DNA of 43,488 nt from Phoronis australis (Eukaryota > Phoronida > Phoronidae). Made by a program: the position numbers and the translations under genes. Shown piece by piece: positions 21,128 to 31,615 of this stretch (its first letter is position 1; the number at the start of each line of letters is the position of its first letter). The stretch spans positions 1 through 43,488 of the forward strand of contig NMRA01000928.1 of NCBI GenBank assembly GCA_002633005.1, written 5' to 3'. The notes under the pieces are model-generated. The model was not told the origin of the DNA and made no database searches. It saw nothing but the letters and a program-made list of their open reading frames with translations.

Positions 21128-21480
21128 NTCATATCTAAATTTAGAAATTATGCTTCCGCGATATCACTTAACGTTTGATTTTACCACGCCGTCATTAATT
21201 CAACGTAAAGTTTTAGGCTGGTGTAATGTCACGCACTTCGTATTTGTAGGTTGATTCGATTTTATTTCCTTTCAATAGTTGAACAAAAGTTTATAAGCCG
21301 ATGTCAAGAACTGAGTTGCCAGTGGTGAACGAACAGCGAACAGTAAAATGTTTGTTTGGCCAAAGTTCACCCGTTAAGTCATAAAATGGTAATTGCCGAC
21401 CAAGGACACGCTTAATCCGAATTGATCGTCTACGCTAGGCGACCACTTAGCCGACCCAAGTGCCGACCACAGAGGCGGCT
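21128..21480. other. Sequence unique to the second duplicated contig
   Basis: No gene recognised. It begins right after an N and ends where the duplicated segment starts. It may therefore be an allelic insertion or the true genomic neighbour in the second haplotype. Confidence 0.4.
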
Positions 21481-21846
21481 CAAGGGTGCGAATTCCTGTC
21501 AAAATGTCTTTTCCCTTCTGACTTTCCCTGAAATCGTAGCGCAGAATGGAGATGCCGGTGTTACCAGATATGTAGAACAAATGAATCAGAAGGGCGGCTG
21601 AATGGTAACAATTGTTATAACCTGCCTTAGCACATCTAGCGTTAAACAGCAAACAGTGAAAAAGTCTTGCTTGCAGGCATCTAGAGTATGGATGTAAGTA
21701 TGTACCTGAAATACAATAATTATGTAACTCAAAGAGGTCAGCTAGTTTAAAGAACTACCTTATTATATCTATATTACCACCTAAACCGCAATCCCACCAC
21801 TCAACTTCAAACATGTTTCGTCTCAACACGGTTATTATATCAGTAG
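21481..21846. repeat. Duplicated segment, copy 2
   Basis: Matches 20761-21126 with only a few substitutions. It continues without a break into the rest of the C2H2/transposase-like gene at 22.2-22.7 kb. It carries the same minus-strand CYHS exon (about 21481-21652). Confidence 0.8.
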
Positions 21847-22182
21847 CTCCTTCAAAACATTTCTACGGAGGGGGAAAATTTCCCCTTCACAGAGATATGA
21901 AAATCATTCATAAGTACAAAATGGCTTCAGTTAAAATGAAGGCTTGTGTGCAAAATCTACAAAGAGAAAAATAATGCATCACTGTCAAGCTTTTGTTGGG
22001 AAATGACAAAAAGACTAGATATCAAGTGCACACTCCCTGTATCTTGCACTGTTACAGTAAATCAATATACAAAAAGAGGTAAAGGCAACAACATTGTTCA
22101 TCACTGTCTTTCTGTTTAATATTGAGCACATCTGAGAATTACTTTGTAACACCGTGAATACTAATTGAGGATTTATTTTTAC

Positions 22183-22372
22183 CTGATGGCTTTCACCTTT
22201 CTTTGTGATACAAGCCGCCACTTGCCGTGAGATCCTTTTTACCAAACCAGTCGGACTGTGCTTCACGGAAACTGATGGGTATGAACTTCATTGCAAAATC
22301 CATTACAACCAAAACTTGGTGTGGGGGTGAGAGATGACATCAGATCCTGTTTTGCTTGTTCCTGATTTATCC
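22183..22372 (-). pseudogene. Transposase-like exon with VVMDFAMKF motif
   Basis: The minus strand encodes NQEQAKQDLMSSLTP and, after a one-base frame change, QVLVVMDFAMKFIP then SFREAQSDWFGKKDL. The hydrophobic strand with an aspartate (VVMD) resembles the first catalytic strand of an RNase H fold. A GT donor-like site (GTAAAA) follows SHQ at 22182. It lies in the right order upstream of the CYHS exons and the C2H2 exon. Family assignment is inferred. Confidence 0.45.
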
Positions 22373-22409
22373 CTCTCACAATATCCTGTGTGCTCGTGAT
22401 AACAGCAAA

Positions 22410-22679
22410 TCACTTTTTGTCTAAAACCAAGTCCAAACTTATGTCGATTTGTAAAATATATAACGGCGCATTTCCATTGGTTTGCCAGTCCAACCTCCTA
22501 TTTCCAGCTCTGGCAAGAATCAGCTGTAATTCCGATATACTTTCAAACTTCTGTAGCACTTTGCACGACCTCAGATGACTTCTGACGTCTTTAACACAGC
22601 TAATGAAGGCCACATTTACTCCGCGATCACACGTATGTAACGAAAATTGACCAAATGTACAAGAAGGAAACTCCTCCAT
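22410..22679 (-). pseudogene. Probable upstream exon of the C2H2/transposase-like gene
   Basis: An 89-codon minus-strand frame. A His-Thr-Cys-Asp segment and a helical ILARAGNRRLDWQ stretch fit the region that precedes VVMDFAMKF in the same gene. Evidence is positional and weak. Splice sites were not fixed. Confidence 0.3.
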
Positions 22680-22699
22680 ATTCTTTGCAGTGACAGGAA

Positions 22700-23087
22700 G
22701 TGCATGTAATCTCGAACCCTAAGTGCTATTGGTAAAGTTAAACAAAGAATGGAGTGTTTTAGAAAATTGGAGTCTCAAAAGTGATATTTATTTTTTGTGA
22801 TATTGCATTGTTGATATTAGATCATATATTTTAGGTGATATCTCTAAACTAAAAGAGTAGCCTCAACTCTCTTGTCAGTCAGAGTAAGGCCACATCACAA
22901 AAATGCCCAAATTCGAGGGCCACGTTTAAACAGTACACACCATGGATTTTTGCACATTTTGAATTACCGGTGGCCACAGACTAAATGTATGACGTAAAAT
23001 TTAGCTAAACCCATGTTTATTTTGTGTAATTAGCTCAAAATTTGGATTATTCTTTCAATTTTGCCAATTTTCACATTTCCCGCCATG
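22700..23087. other. Unassigned AT-rich sequence
   Basis: No supported exon. It probably contains promoter sequence for the gene starting at 23134. Confidence 0.35.
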
Positions 23088-23095
23088 TGACGTCA
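23088..23095 (+). promoter_or_regulatory. CRE-like site upstream of the P2X7-C-like gene
   Basis: A full TGACGTCA palindrome lies 38 bases before the ATG at 23134 and directly after CCCGCCATG. Such sites bind CREB/ATF factors and are common in TATA-less promoters. Confidence 0.4.
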
Positions 23096-23133
23096 TGGGT
23101 TGAACACAAGAGATCAGTGACTAGCATTGAACA

Positions 23134-23396
23134 ATGGCGGAGACCAGGGAATTTGAAAGTGACGACGATTATGAGCAAGAATTGAACGAATGCTATGAAG
23201 AAACGTATGAGAATGGTGGCCAGGATGAGGAAATGGGGTTGCACGAAAGCGAGAACAGGTTTAATGTGCTTCCGGCTGCGTACTTTTCTACTTTGAGCCT
23301 TATGAACTGGATACTCCCGCGAGAGAAGCGGCCTCGGGCTCGGCGAGTCAACCCAGTCATCCAACAGACGATCCTGAATTAAGAGCTGATGTTTCT
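23134..23396 (+). pseudogene. P2X7 C-terminal domain-like protein, first exon, third copy in the window
   Basis: ATG at 23134 opens an acidic N-terminus (FESDDDYEQELNECYEE). After a one-base frame change near 23275 the translation reads VLFYFEPYELDTPAREA and PELRADVSE. This is the acidic-Ser leader and YxFEPxE box that precede the cysteine-rich ballast domain. The sequence after VSE is TGATAAAT, where the 31.6 kb copy has TG|GTAAGA. So the exon ends at the same split Trp codon, but the donor GT has become AT. The cysteine-rich exon would lie in the N gap. Likely inactive. Confidence 0.5.
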
Positions 23397-23503
23397 GAAT
23401 GATAAATATTGTCCTTTATTGAACCAGGCCTTCATCGTCTCCTGTGACTGGAGTCGAAACACGAGTCCTCAAAGTGGGCAGAACACAGAGTGGCCCCGGA
23501 CCG

Positions 23504-24372
23504 NNNNNNNNNNNNNNNNNNNNNNNNNNNNNNNNNNNNNNNNNNNNNNNNNNNNNNNNNNNNNNNNNNNNNNNNNNNNNNNNNNNNNNNNNNNNNNNNN
23601 NNNNNNNNNNNNNNNNNNNNNNNNNNNNNNNNNNNNNNNNNNNNNNNNNNNNNNNNNNNNNNNNNNNNNNNNNNNNNNNNNNNNNNNNNNNNNNNNNNNN
23701 NNNNNNNNNNNNNNNNNNNNNNNNNNNNNNNNNNNNNNNNNNNNNNNNNNNNNNNNNNNNNNNNNNNNNNNNNNNNNNNNNNNNNNNNNNNNNNNNNNNN
23801 NNNNNNNNNNNNNNNNNNNNNNNNNNNNNNNNNNNNNNNNNNNNNNNNNNNNNNNNNNNNNNNNNNNNNNNNNNNNNNNNNNNNNNNNNNNNNNNNNNNN
23901 NNNNNNNNNNNNNNNNNNNNNNNNNNNNNNNNNNNNNNNNNNNNNNNNNNNNNNNNNNNNNNNNNNNNNNNNNNNNNNNNNNNNNNNNNNNNNNNNNNNN
24001 NNNNNNNNNNNNNNNNNNNNNNNNNNNNNNNNNNNNNNNNNNNNNNNNNNNNNNNNNNNNNNNNNNNNNNNNNNNNNNNNNNNNNNNNNNNNNNNNNNNN
24101 NNNNNNNNNNNNNNNNNNNNNNNNNNNNNNNNNNNNNNNNNNNNNNNNNNNNNNNNNNNNNNNNNNNNNNNNNNNNNNNNNNNNNNNNNNNNNNNNNNNN
24201 NNNNNNNNNNNNNNNNNNNNNNNNNNNNNNNNNNNNNNNNNNNNNNNNNNNNNNNNNNNNNNNNNNNNNNNNNNNNNNNNNNNNNNNNNNNNNNNNNNNN
24301 NNNNNNNNNNNNNNNNNNNNNNNNNNNNNNNNNNNNNNNNNNNNNNNNNNNNNNNNNNNNNNNNNNNNNNNN
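23504..24372. other. Assembly gap (869 N)
   Basis: A run of N. The long open frames across it are meaningless. Confidence 1.
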
Positions 24373-24702
24373 TTTACTGACATGAAAAAATGCAAAATAT
24401 GACTTTATAGCCAAATAGGTCATATCTCGGTAACCAAAGGTCACTGAGTGCAAATATTGCAGCAGTGTACTTTGGACCAGCATCCCAACACATGCACAAA
24501 TTATTAGTTCTGTATGAATTTTTGAGTATATAGTGATTTTTCATTTTCATATGGTTTTTATATGGAATCATTCTTAATATTTAATGTTTCTCACTTATTT
24601 TTGGGTTACCAATCCAGTTCAAACATATCCTTCAAGGATTTATCTCAGTGCATTGTGAAAATAACTGATTTTTCTATAGCCCAGAATTCTTTGTAGGCCC
24701 AT

Positions 24703-25337
24703 AAACGAAATGGACCCTACCTAGAAATGGTGTGTGACATAATTGAAGTTGAAGAATTATTACCCCCTCAATTTTCTGTGTAGCTTGATTCGCCAAATAA
24801 TCCCAATCAATAATTTTTATGAGCTATAAGTTTATTGGTCAGCAGTGAAACATGCTAAGACAAGTTTTCTTTTATTGAGAAGTCAGTAAATAGTTTACAA
24901 GAAAACAGGTGTTCTATAACTTGATAAAATATGAAAGCCAAAAACCTAGCATAAATGGAGCCACAGCTAGAATTCGTAAACATGTTTGTACAAACTTAGA
25001 CCAAAATCGCTTTCAAAATCTTCAATTTTTGAGCTCATCTACGAATTCAAAGTTGGTGCAGTACATATTCATGATGTCTAATGTAACTCTTAAAGACAAA
25101 ACAAATGGTCTTTAACTTGGTTAACTTTGAGAAGCAAACAGCTAACATGACTTTGGCCAATAATGAAATTCGCACAAATTCTACTACATAATCAAAACCA
25201 ATAAACTTATAGCTTCATAAAAGTTTTGATTGGGATTCTTTGGCGAATCAAGTTAACCTCCACACAGAAAATTGAGGGGGTAATAATTCTTCAACAATTA
25301 TGTCACACAACATTTCTAGGTAAGGTCCATTTCGTTT
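24703..25337. mobile_element. Inverted-repeat element with ~140-bp arms (MITE)
   Basis: The left arm (24703-24839) and right arm (25197-25337) are reverse complements with a few differences. Shared blocks include AAACGAAATGGACC, TAATTATTACCCCCTCAA-like sequence, and CAATAAACTTATAGC. The interior of ~357 bases has no protein motif. A fold-back non-autonomous DNA transposon is the simplest reading. The target duplication is unclear. Confidence 0.8.
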
Positions 25338-27030
25338 TCACTTTTTCCGAATCTTATGAACTGAATTTCCTGGAAAAAACAAGGCTTTCGTGTTGAAGAA
25401 AATCACTTTTTGCAGGGTCACATGAATATAGAATAAAATGTCATTGCCTTTCCAAGCTGAATGGCGTTTAGCGTTTCGTCTTATGGTGACTCCCATTTTA
25501 GACGTTACCCTCTCTCGGTGGCGCGTTTCGGCCCTGGGGGAATTGTCCCTTTGCCCCTCTATAAACCTTCGACATGACACTGCCAAGTAGCCTATTTACG
25601 AGGAGAAGCTGAGATTACAAATTCATCAAAAACCCAAAATGTTTGTGCACAGCACAACAGTATCAAGATATTCGACCCGAACAACCAAAAAATATGAAAA
25701 AATGAAATAGGATTGACCGCCTTCGAAAAGGTGGAATTTTCAAGAACGTAAAGACCACCAAAGGACTGTTTCAGATGGTTCGTTATGAAATATTACTTTT
25801 TCCCATACTATCGCAAGAAAAGTACTTCTTTTGAAGATCCTTACTAGGAGTTGTTTGTAAGGAATTTGCACATGACCGTGTACTCCATGTATATCGAGCG
25901 GGAGTTCTTGTAACGGTGGCGATAGAAACTGAGCGAGTGGGTGGAAATAGTTTGGCGAAGTCGAATTTGTTTGCAAATAGTGGCTTCTGGGATAGCACTG
26001 AAGATTTGTCAGTTCATAATGACCAAGCTCGTTACCTGAAATGACAAGCCAAGTTGACGAGCCTAGTTTCAAGCAATAACGAATTGTCAGTTCTCTCGAA
26101 GCACTGAAACTTTCTCAGTTGTCTAAAGAACAGTTTCTAACTGACGTCTTAACGGTAGGAGATCTGAATCGAAATTTTTAAGGCAGAAGGTTGGTATATT
26201 GCCGATGTAGTAAACACGTCTTTGGACTGCATTTCCGTGACCTGTATTTGGTTGTCTCTAAGGGTGTAACCATGCACTGGGCCCTTGCAAACACCTCCCT
26301 TCTCAGAGGAACTGGTGTCCCATCGAAGGAACCTAGTGAAGTTTCAGCTGAGGACGTTGTCGCCTTCGGCCGGAGCTAAGACAAAAACAAATGTGCTTGA
26401 TTCTTTGCTTCATCTCCACTGTGCACGTCTGCAAATTCATTGAGGGCCTCTCTGTGCCACCTCAGGAAATGGCGTCTTGCAGAGATTCCACTTGTGCATG
26501 AATGCTACATCTGCTGTCTTTCCTTCAAAACCTTTCACTTTATTCAATACATTGACCCGCTTAATCATGTTAAATAATTACTTAAAATTCGAATCGTAAA
26601 CCCGATAACTGAGAAATGATCTGGGTTCTGCGCAGTCAAACAAAATTACGAAAACTGGTTTTCTTTTGTCTGCACAGAGGACACCCACTTGCGACTAAAA
26701 GCACATGATCCGAAATTCATAACACTTGATTTCGTTTTACCTTAAAAAGTAGTTCTTCGAATAAATGCACATGGGTCTAAATACACCCTCGTGTTCATAA
26801 CAAAATGGCGCCTTTGAAATGCGTCAGTTGACACCAAAGAAATACCCGGTTTTTCCTTGCAATATGTATTAAAAGTTCAGCAATATAAAACAATTGCGAT
26901 TGCACTGCAAAATCAACCTAAAAATGAATCGTTACATGAGAAGTCTAATATCAAATGACCGAATTACAGCGAATCAGGCAAAACTAGTAAAGCACGCGGG
27001 AGAAGCCCGATTGTTATTTTCAGGCATAAT
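25338..27030. other. Unassigned sequence
   Basis: Several 60-110-codon frames on both strands, none with a recognisable domain or good paired splice sites. Confidence 0.4.
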
Positions 27031-27241
27031 AATGCTTGTTTCTTTCCAGCAGTCACTTGACGTTGAAAGGCCTAAATGACTTAGAAGCTGCCTCGCTTAG
27101 GCCGACAGTCAACATACATTACAAGCCATGACCTAGGAAATCGTGAGATCAAACAAGTTCAATAGTCTTTTGAATTTTCCAAGAAAAAAATTGGAAGATT
27201 TTATCCATAATATCATGACCGGTTGATCAATGCAGTGGACT
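27031..27241 (+). repeat. Host repeat interrupted by a transposon (filled site)
   Basis: Matches 30775-30960 (CAGCAGTCACTTGAC, TCAACATACATTACAAGCC, GGAAGATTTTATCCATAATA, TTGATCAATGCAGTGG). In this copy the match is broken immediately after CAGTGG by the element starting at 27242. Confidence 0.75.
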
Positions 27242-28985
27242 CTGATACGCCGTAAAATCTAACAATTTCGTAAAATGTAACAACTGTGGATGCAGATTAG
27301 GCCTACTTCTTGGTAACAAGGATGTTGATATTTAAATTCTTGTTTAGACGTGTACCAACTTCAAAAATCGATTATTTATGAACTATCAGAAAGCACTATA
27401 TAACTTTATCCATCTGTAGTTTGCCACCCACAAAGAACTGGACTCAGACCGCAATGTTTTACTTACATCTAAACGTGAGGAGGAAATCCATCGTGTAACC
27501 ATTTTTGCCTCTTGTTTTAAAAGAACTGGGGATCGTTCCACGATGATGTGTAAGTTCAAAAATTGCGTTAAGTTGAACTCCGGAGGCAGACATTTTTCGT
27601 GAACTAACGGCTGCGGTCACCGGTTCATTAGAATAGCTGGTAACGGACATACACTAAAACATACAACGACTTTATGTACTACGGGTCCCAATGTTCTTAT
27701 TTAAACCTAGTACTTTAAAAGAGTGAGTTGAACTAGGTTTCACTGAAAGTGGATAGTATGAAGCAAAAACGGCCAATGCCAAAGTCAGTGATGTTTAATA
27801 TGAGCTTTTAATTCAACGTATCAACGGGGCTAATAAACCAAATTCCCCTATCTGCGAGTTGCAACACAAAAATGGCGCCTCATGGGACACGTGACTTCAC
27901 GGCCATTAATAACAGAATGTCCAATCTTTTTGTTTATACACGTATGCCCTTCGAACTAACAAACATTAACCAAGTAGCAATTTTAATAGAAAAAGAAAGT
28001 GCATGCCTTTGTAGCCATCTTTTTTGGACTACTGTCCCTTTAAACTATCGACCCAGACCAAGCTTGGTCGAAATGATCATGTCATTTCAGAGTGCAAAAT
28101 ATTTTCTATTTCCCCGGCTAGGCATCCCATTTTTACGTNTATACACGTATGCCCTTCGAACTAACAAACATTAACCAAGTAGCAATTTTAATAGAAAAAG
28201 AAAGTGCATGCCTTTTTAACCATCTTTTTGGACTACTGGCCCTTTAAATTATCGACCCAGACCAGGCTTGGTCGAAATGATCATGTCATTTCAGAGTGCA
28301 AAATATTTTCTATTTACCCGGCTAGGCATCCCATTCTTACGTATACACGTCACAGTTTGACCTGTTGTTACTACTATTTCAGACAGGTTTGACATCAGAT
28401 ATTTCTCTCAGCCCGGCTTTTAAGCTGAATAAACACGCCACTGCGCCGCAACTTTTTAAACTATTGACTCGCCCGTCTCAAAGTCTATATTTGCTGTTGA
28501 ATTGAATAACTCCGTCAACTTCCCGGCAAATACATTTAAATGCGTACATATATTTCCTTCTACCGCAAATAGCCAAATACAATGTCATTGTTGTGCTTAC
28601 CAAGGGAATTGTGTTTACTGTAATGCAGGATACACAACTGGTTTATGGCCTGTGAGCGGCAACAAAAGATTGCAAGAACGCTTTAACAATAAAAAAATGT
28701 TACCTGATCCTGAAAGCCCCTTTCGTGTCGTGTTGAAATTGTACGCTATACATTTTTGACAATACCATAAAACTACTCATGTTAAAAACCATTGAAATCA
28801 CACAGGGTCACATCTATAAATTCGACCTGGCACATTTGATAGCATTTCTTTCACACACACACCGATAAAAAGGCGTCAGGTGTTAACAGTTTTCCTCCGT
28901 GTGCAAAATATCATGCAAACTCATGAAATATGACGTTGCTTTCGTAAAATGTAACAATGGTACATTTCTTGCAAGTGCATTCGAC

Positions 28986-29050
28986 GTAAATTGTAACAAT
29001 CACATAAAATGTAACAACTTGTTACATTTTATGTGATTGTTACAATTTAC
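28986..29050. repeat. 65-nt perfect palindrome (32-bp arms, 1-nt centre)
   Basis: GTAAATTGTAACAATCACAT... is mirrored exactly around C at 29018. The second assembled copy at 30052-30116 has one mismatch near its right end. It lies in the subterminal part of the transposon and is built from its TGTTACATTTTA motif. Confidence 0.9.
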
Positions 29051-30051
29051 TTAAAACAACCTGTTACATTTTAAGGGAGGCGTTGCAACGTAAAATGTAA
29101 CAATGACAGAAAATGTATTTGCTAAATTGTTACGTTTTACGGCGTATCAGGGCGCAGCCGTGATGTGAAGGCTAAGCTTGCCTGATGCAACCAAAGCTAG
29201 ACATATACTGTGTACATGTAGTTGGGCAATTGACGGGCAGTGGTGTCGTTTAAATAGCCGACAGTCGTCGACTGTTGCAATCATAGACATCTCAATACAT
29301 AGAGAGGGCGCGCGCCACTCAGATACGTGCAGCTCGCCTTGTCAATATGACGCCATATTGGAGAGTGCTACACAGGACAAAAATGGCGGAAAACACTGGG
29401 TGNTATACACGTCACAGTTTGACCTGTTGTTACTACTATTTCAGACAGGTTTGACATCAGATATTTCTCTCAGCCCGGCTTTTAAGCTGAATAAAACACG
29501 CCACTGCGTCGCCCCTTTTTAAACTATTGACTCGCCCGTCTCAAAGGCTATATTTGCTGTTGAATTGAATAACTCTGTCAACCTCTCGGCAAATACATTT
29601 AAATGCGTACATATATTTCCTTCTACCACAAATAGCCAAATACAATGTCATTGTTGTGCTTACGAAGGGAATTGTGTTTACTATAATGCAGGATATACAA
29701 CTGGTTTATGGCCTGTGAGTGTCGACAAAAGATTGCAAGAACGCTTTAACATTAAAAAAAAAAATGTTACCTGATCCTGGAAGCCACTTTCATGTCGTGT
29801 TGAAATTGTACGCTATACATTTTTGACAATACCATAAAACTACTCATGTTAAAAACCATTGAAATCACATAGGGTCACATCTATAAATTCGACCTGGCAC
29901 ATTTGATAGAATTTCTTTCACACACACCGATAAAAAAGGCGTCAGGTGTTAACGGTTCTCCTCCGTGTGCCAAATATCATGCAAACTCATGAATTATGAC
30001 GTTGCTTTCGTAAAATGTAACAATGGTACATTTCTCGCAAGTGCATTCGAC

Positions 30052-30116
30052 GTAAATTGTAACAATCACATAAAATGTAACAACTTGTTACATTTTATGT
30101 GATTGTTACAATTTTC
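30052..30116. repeat. Second copy of the 65-nt palindrome
   Basis: Same position in the duplicated block, with one arm mismatch (position 30115). This shows that the two blocks are not exact copies. Confidence 0.9.
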
Positions 30117-30774
30117 TTAAAACAACTCGTTACATTTTAAGGGAGGCGTTGCAACGTAAAATGTAACAATGACAGAAAATGTATTCACTAAATTCTTAGG
30201 TTTTACGGCGTATCAGGGCGCAGCCGTGATGTGATGGCTAAGCTTGCCTGATGCAACCAAAGATAGACATATACTGTGTACATGTAGTTGGGCAATTGGT
30301 GTCGTTTAAGTAGCCGACAGTCGTCGACTGTTGCAATCATAGACATCTTAATACATAGACCGGGCGCGCGCCACCCAGATACGTGCAGCTCGCGTTGTCA
30401 ATATGACGCCATATTGGAGAGTGCTACACAAGACAAAAATGGCGGAAAACACTGGGTGCTAGCTCATTTTTGGGGGTCCTTTTTTGGTTTCTGCAGGACC
30501 CATTCCAGAGTGCAATTTGTCTTTCTTGGGTCATTCGGTGTTCAGTGCCGTACTATTGTTCGTTTCAAATGTTTTGGTTGGTACTGTACCTCGAATATCT
30601 AGTCTAGCTCATTTTTGGGCTCTTTGTAAGGCTCCCAGGGGTCACACCCAGAGTGCAGACAACGGCAGACGTCCATTTCTGTACATACTGAGGTGGACTT
30701 TAAATGCTCCCGTGGTCAGATGTTGGTACCTCGTTGATCTATGCTAAGTGCTCTGGGCTGCCGGTCTAAAATGC

Positions 30775-30990
30775 TTGCTTCTATCCAGCAGTCACTTGAC
30801 TTTGAAGTTGCCTCGCTTAGGTCGTCAGTCAACATACATTACAAGCCGTGACCTTAAGGAAATCGCGAGATCAAACAGGTTTAATAGTCTTGAATTTTTC
30901 GAGATAAACATTGGAAGATTTTATCCATAATATCATAATCTGTTGATCAATGCAGTGGGCCCAGCCGTGAAGCCTAAGCATGGCTGGTGA
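30775..30990 (+). repeat. Host repeat without the insertion (empty site)
   Basis: Homologous to 27031-27241, then continues from TTGATCAATGCAGTGG directly into GCCCAGCCGTGAAGCCTAAGC. That matches the sequence following the transposon right end (GGCGCAGCCGTGATG...GGCTAAGC at about 29151). It therefore reports the pre-insertion state. Confidence 0.65.
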
Positions 30991-31300
30991 TAAAAAAGGC
31001 TATGGTAACTACAAACACGTATTTTGACATTCAAAAATAAGGGGAGATTAAAGACTCAGATATTCACTATGAGCCGTGTGCCCTATGTCCCCGTTAAAGA
31101 GGAAGTTGCAAGGTCCAAGCCAATCTGAACAACAATATGGTCTAAATTCTAGGTTATATTTATCATTGCTATATTCTTAACATTAACTGAATTGTACCCC
31201 GCTATACAAAGTTATTTACATATTTAGTGTCGTGGTGTTGTAACGCCATCGTTGTAACGGATAATAGAAACGGCGCCATTTTCGTTCGTTACACATCTGG

Positions 31301-31323
31301 GACGTGGTGTTGGGGAACACAAA
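31301..31323 (+). repeat. Left inverted repeat of the P2X7-C/THAP element
   Basis: GACG followed by TGGTGTTGGGGAACACAAA. It ends 7 bases before the ATG at 31331, so it may also act as promoter or 5' UTR sequence. Confidence 0.7.
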
Positions 31324-31330
31324 GGAAGCA

Positions 31331-31615
31331 ATGTGTGTCCAAGTGAGTACAGCAGCGTATATGAGAATACTTTGAACGATACAGGACGGACAGGTGGACT
31401 TTTCAGATGATTCCCACCTTTCGGACGTGGAGGTGGAGGTGACAGATCCTAGAGGAACAATATGTGTTCACAGCTTTTCTGTAGTGGAGCCGTTGTCCCT
31501 CGATCCCTTTCACGGCCCTTTCTCTGGTGGCCGAAGACTCAATCCCAGCGGGTTCGTCCTGTGAAAGTCAACAGGCTGAAGGTGCGCAGGAGTTGCGATT
31601 AGATGTTAGTGATTG
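31331..31615 (+). pseudogene. P2X7 C-terminal domain-like protein, exon 1
   Basis: The main frame from 31385 encodes FSDDSHLSDVEVEV and VHSFSVVEPLSLDP, the acidic leader and FEPL-like box. A +1 shift near 31557 leads to SCESQQAEGAQELRLDVSDW. Trp is split by the donor TG|GTAAGA at 31616. The short opening MCVQ (ATG at 31331) would need a 42-base intron (31343-31384, GTGAGT...ACAG) to join, since otherwise the frame stops at 31373. Leader, Ser-rich linker and the VSDW end match the 23.1 kb copy. Frameshifted, so probably dead. Confidence 0.55.

Larger units (their letters stand above)
27242..30216. mobile_element. Non-autonomous DNA transposon with CTGATACGCCGTAAAAT inverted ends (assembled with internal duplication)
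   Basis: The left end CTGATACGCCGTAAAAT (27242-27258) is mirrored by ACGTTTTACGGCGTATCAG ending at 29150, and by a second version ending at 30216. Inside, the motif TAAAATGTAACAA recurs several times in both orientations near the right end, like clustered transposase-binding subterminal repeats. The segment 28345-29402 is repeated at 29404-30463 and 27938-28138 at 28140-28343, each beside a single N. The true element is probably ~1.7 kb. No transposase is encoded. Superfamily not determined. Confidence 0.7.

Noticed and set aside
23389-24483. Open frames of ~300-355 codons spanning the gap
   Set aside because: They consist almost entirely of translated N and have no meaning.
26191-26560. Possible host exons on either strand around 26.2-26.5 kb
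   Set aside because: Open segments exist, but there are no paired splice sites and no recognisable domain.
28986-29050. Palindrome as a transcription terminator or CRISPR-like repeat
   Set aside because: The context is a eukaryotic transposon with subterminal repeats. There are no spacers, no cas genes and no bacterial signals anywhere in the window.
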